64,000 bases of DNA from Symbiodinium natans (lineage: Eukaryota; Sar; Dinophyceae; Suessiales; Symbiodiniaceae). Location: assembly GCA_905221605.1 (NCBI GenBank), contig CAJNDS010000890.1:1011150-1075149 (forward strand), in the 5' to 3' direction. This document shows, piece by piece, positions 63,437-64,000 of this stretch. The notes under the pieces were generated by a model. The model made no database searches. It had not been told where the DNA came from and saw nothing but the letters and a program-made list of their open reading frames with translations. How positions within the stretch are numbered: position 1 is the first letter of the stretch; each line of letters opens with the position of its first letter. The translations under genes and the position numbers were made by a program.

Positions 63437-63677
63437 GGAAGGAAGAGAGGAAGGAAGGAAGGAAGGAAGGAAAGAAGGGAGGAAGGAAGGAAGGAAGGAA
63501 GCAAGGAAGGACGGAAGGAAGGAAGGAAGGAGGAAGGAGGTAGGAGAGAAACAAGAGAGACAATATAATTTAATGTACTGCATATATGTATAAATACAAA
63601 TGTGAATGTACATGTATATACATTGGCTCAGTTTAAGCAAAACCACGGTTGCAGCAGGCACCGAGTGCACAGAGGAG

Positions 63678-63713
<36 letters not shown>

Positions 63714-63745
63714 AGGAGAGAGAGCAGGAGAGAGAGAGAGACGTA
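63437..63745. repeat. GGAA and GA microsatellites
   Basis: (GGAA)n at 63,437-63,540 and (GA)n at 63,674-63,745. They account for the Lys-Glu and Leu-Ser frames here. Confidence 0.95.
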
Positions 63746-63882
63746 ATAACGTTGTTGCACTTTATGCGCTCCTGGAAGGGAGGAAGTATGCCCGCGCAAA
63801 GTGGGAGCGCCCCAATCCAGCCCATCAAGGCACGCGCAGGCCACGGCTGCCAAACTGTGGACCCCCTGAGGGGAGCTCCTAA

Positions 63883-63927
63883 AACCCTAAACCCTAAACC
63901 CTAAACCCTAAACCCTAAACCCTAAAC
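63883..63927. repeat. CCCTAAA block
   Basis: Six units, flush with the exon candidate to the right. Confidence 0.95.
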
Positions 63928-64000
63928 AAGCGACCTGGGGCTCTCTTCGGCGTGAGCTTCGTGCAGCATTCGCAACAAGATGTCTGCCAGGCGTCGAGTC
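63928..64000 (-). CDS. Exon candidate, cut by the window edge
   Basis: At least 73 nt before donor CTT|GTTTAGGG. All three frames are open; ADILLRMLHEAHAEESPRSL looks most natural. Confidence 0.45.

Larger units (their letters stand above)
4229..64000 (-). other. Intron-dense locus with telomere-repeat introns
   Basis: Nearly every GC-rich island of 40-320 bp here lies between a CCCTAAA block on its left and a TTTAGGG block on its right. Read on the minus strand, the islands start after an AG and stop at GT (often GTTTAGGG), with an open frame across the island. I read them as exons of one or several genes transcribed right to left. No promoter, start codon or poly-A signal can be assigned. 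The strand call rests on splice sites and on phase agreement between neighbours, and the opposite strand is also open in some islands. Confidence 0.6.

Noticed and set aside
63313-63904. Lys-Glu-Gly and Leu-Ser rich frames
   Set aside because: They come from GGAA and GA microsatellites; only the short exon candidate at 63,338-63,384 was kept.

Overview
The window looks like nuclear DNA of a dinoflagellate or a close alveolate relative. Three things point there. The telomere-type repeat TTTAGGG/CCCTAAA is scattered through almost all of it in both orientations. A broken copy of an alveolate-like mitochondrial cob gene sits at 488-870. Many short GC-rich coding-like pieces appear to be bounded by GT, GC or GA donors and AG acceptors, a donor mix known from dinoflagellates. 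No prokaryotic operon, CRISPR array or rRNA was seen.

Layout. 1-3.75 kb is a GC-rich minisatellite (unit about 15 bp) with larger duplicated segments and the cob fragment inside it. From about 4.2 kb to the right edge the sequence is best read as one very intron-dense gene, or several in a row, on the minus strand. I could place roughly 90 exon candidates of 11-321 nt. About half end exactly where a telomere-type block begins (exon|GTTTAGGG or a one- or two-base variant), and many start just after CCCTAAAC...AG. The typical intron therefore begins with the G-rich telomere strand and ends with the C-rich strand. That is a terminal inverted repeat, as in introner-type elements that create introns. 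Other inverted-repeat families lie inside these introns or form introns themselves, and one family shows GT, GC and GA donors in its three copies.

The best internal test is phase. Nine exon candidates between 12,754 and 7,335 can be joined without breaking frame, and two exons either side of a GA-AG intron (37,501-37,615) keep phase 0 over exactly 59 and 18 codons. Some other neighbouring pairs do not match in phase, so exons are missing or some boundaries are wrong. The DNA is GC-rich and many exons are open in more than one frame, and some on both strands, so frames are tentative.

I cannot name the protein or proteins. Two exons (19,971-20,066 and 56,971-57,064) resemble the C-terminal motif of DNA cytosine-5 methyltransferases, weakly in the second case. 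60.3-62.5 kb holds a Cys-x2-Cys exon, a frame-broken minus-strand gene and a 40-odd-bp tandem repeat on both sides of it. Coordinates of splice boundaries come from reading by eye; no search, alignment or transcript was available.
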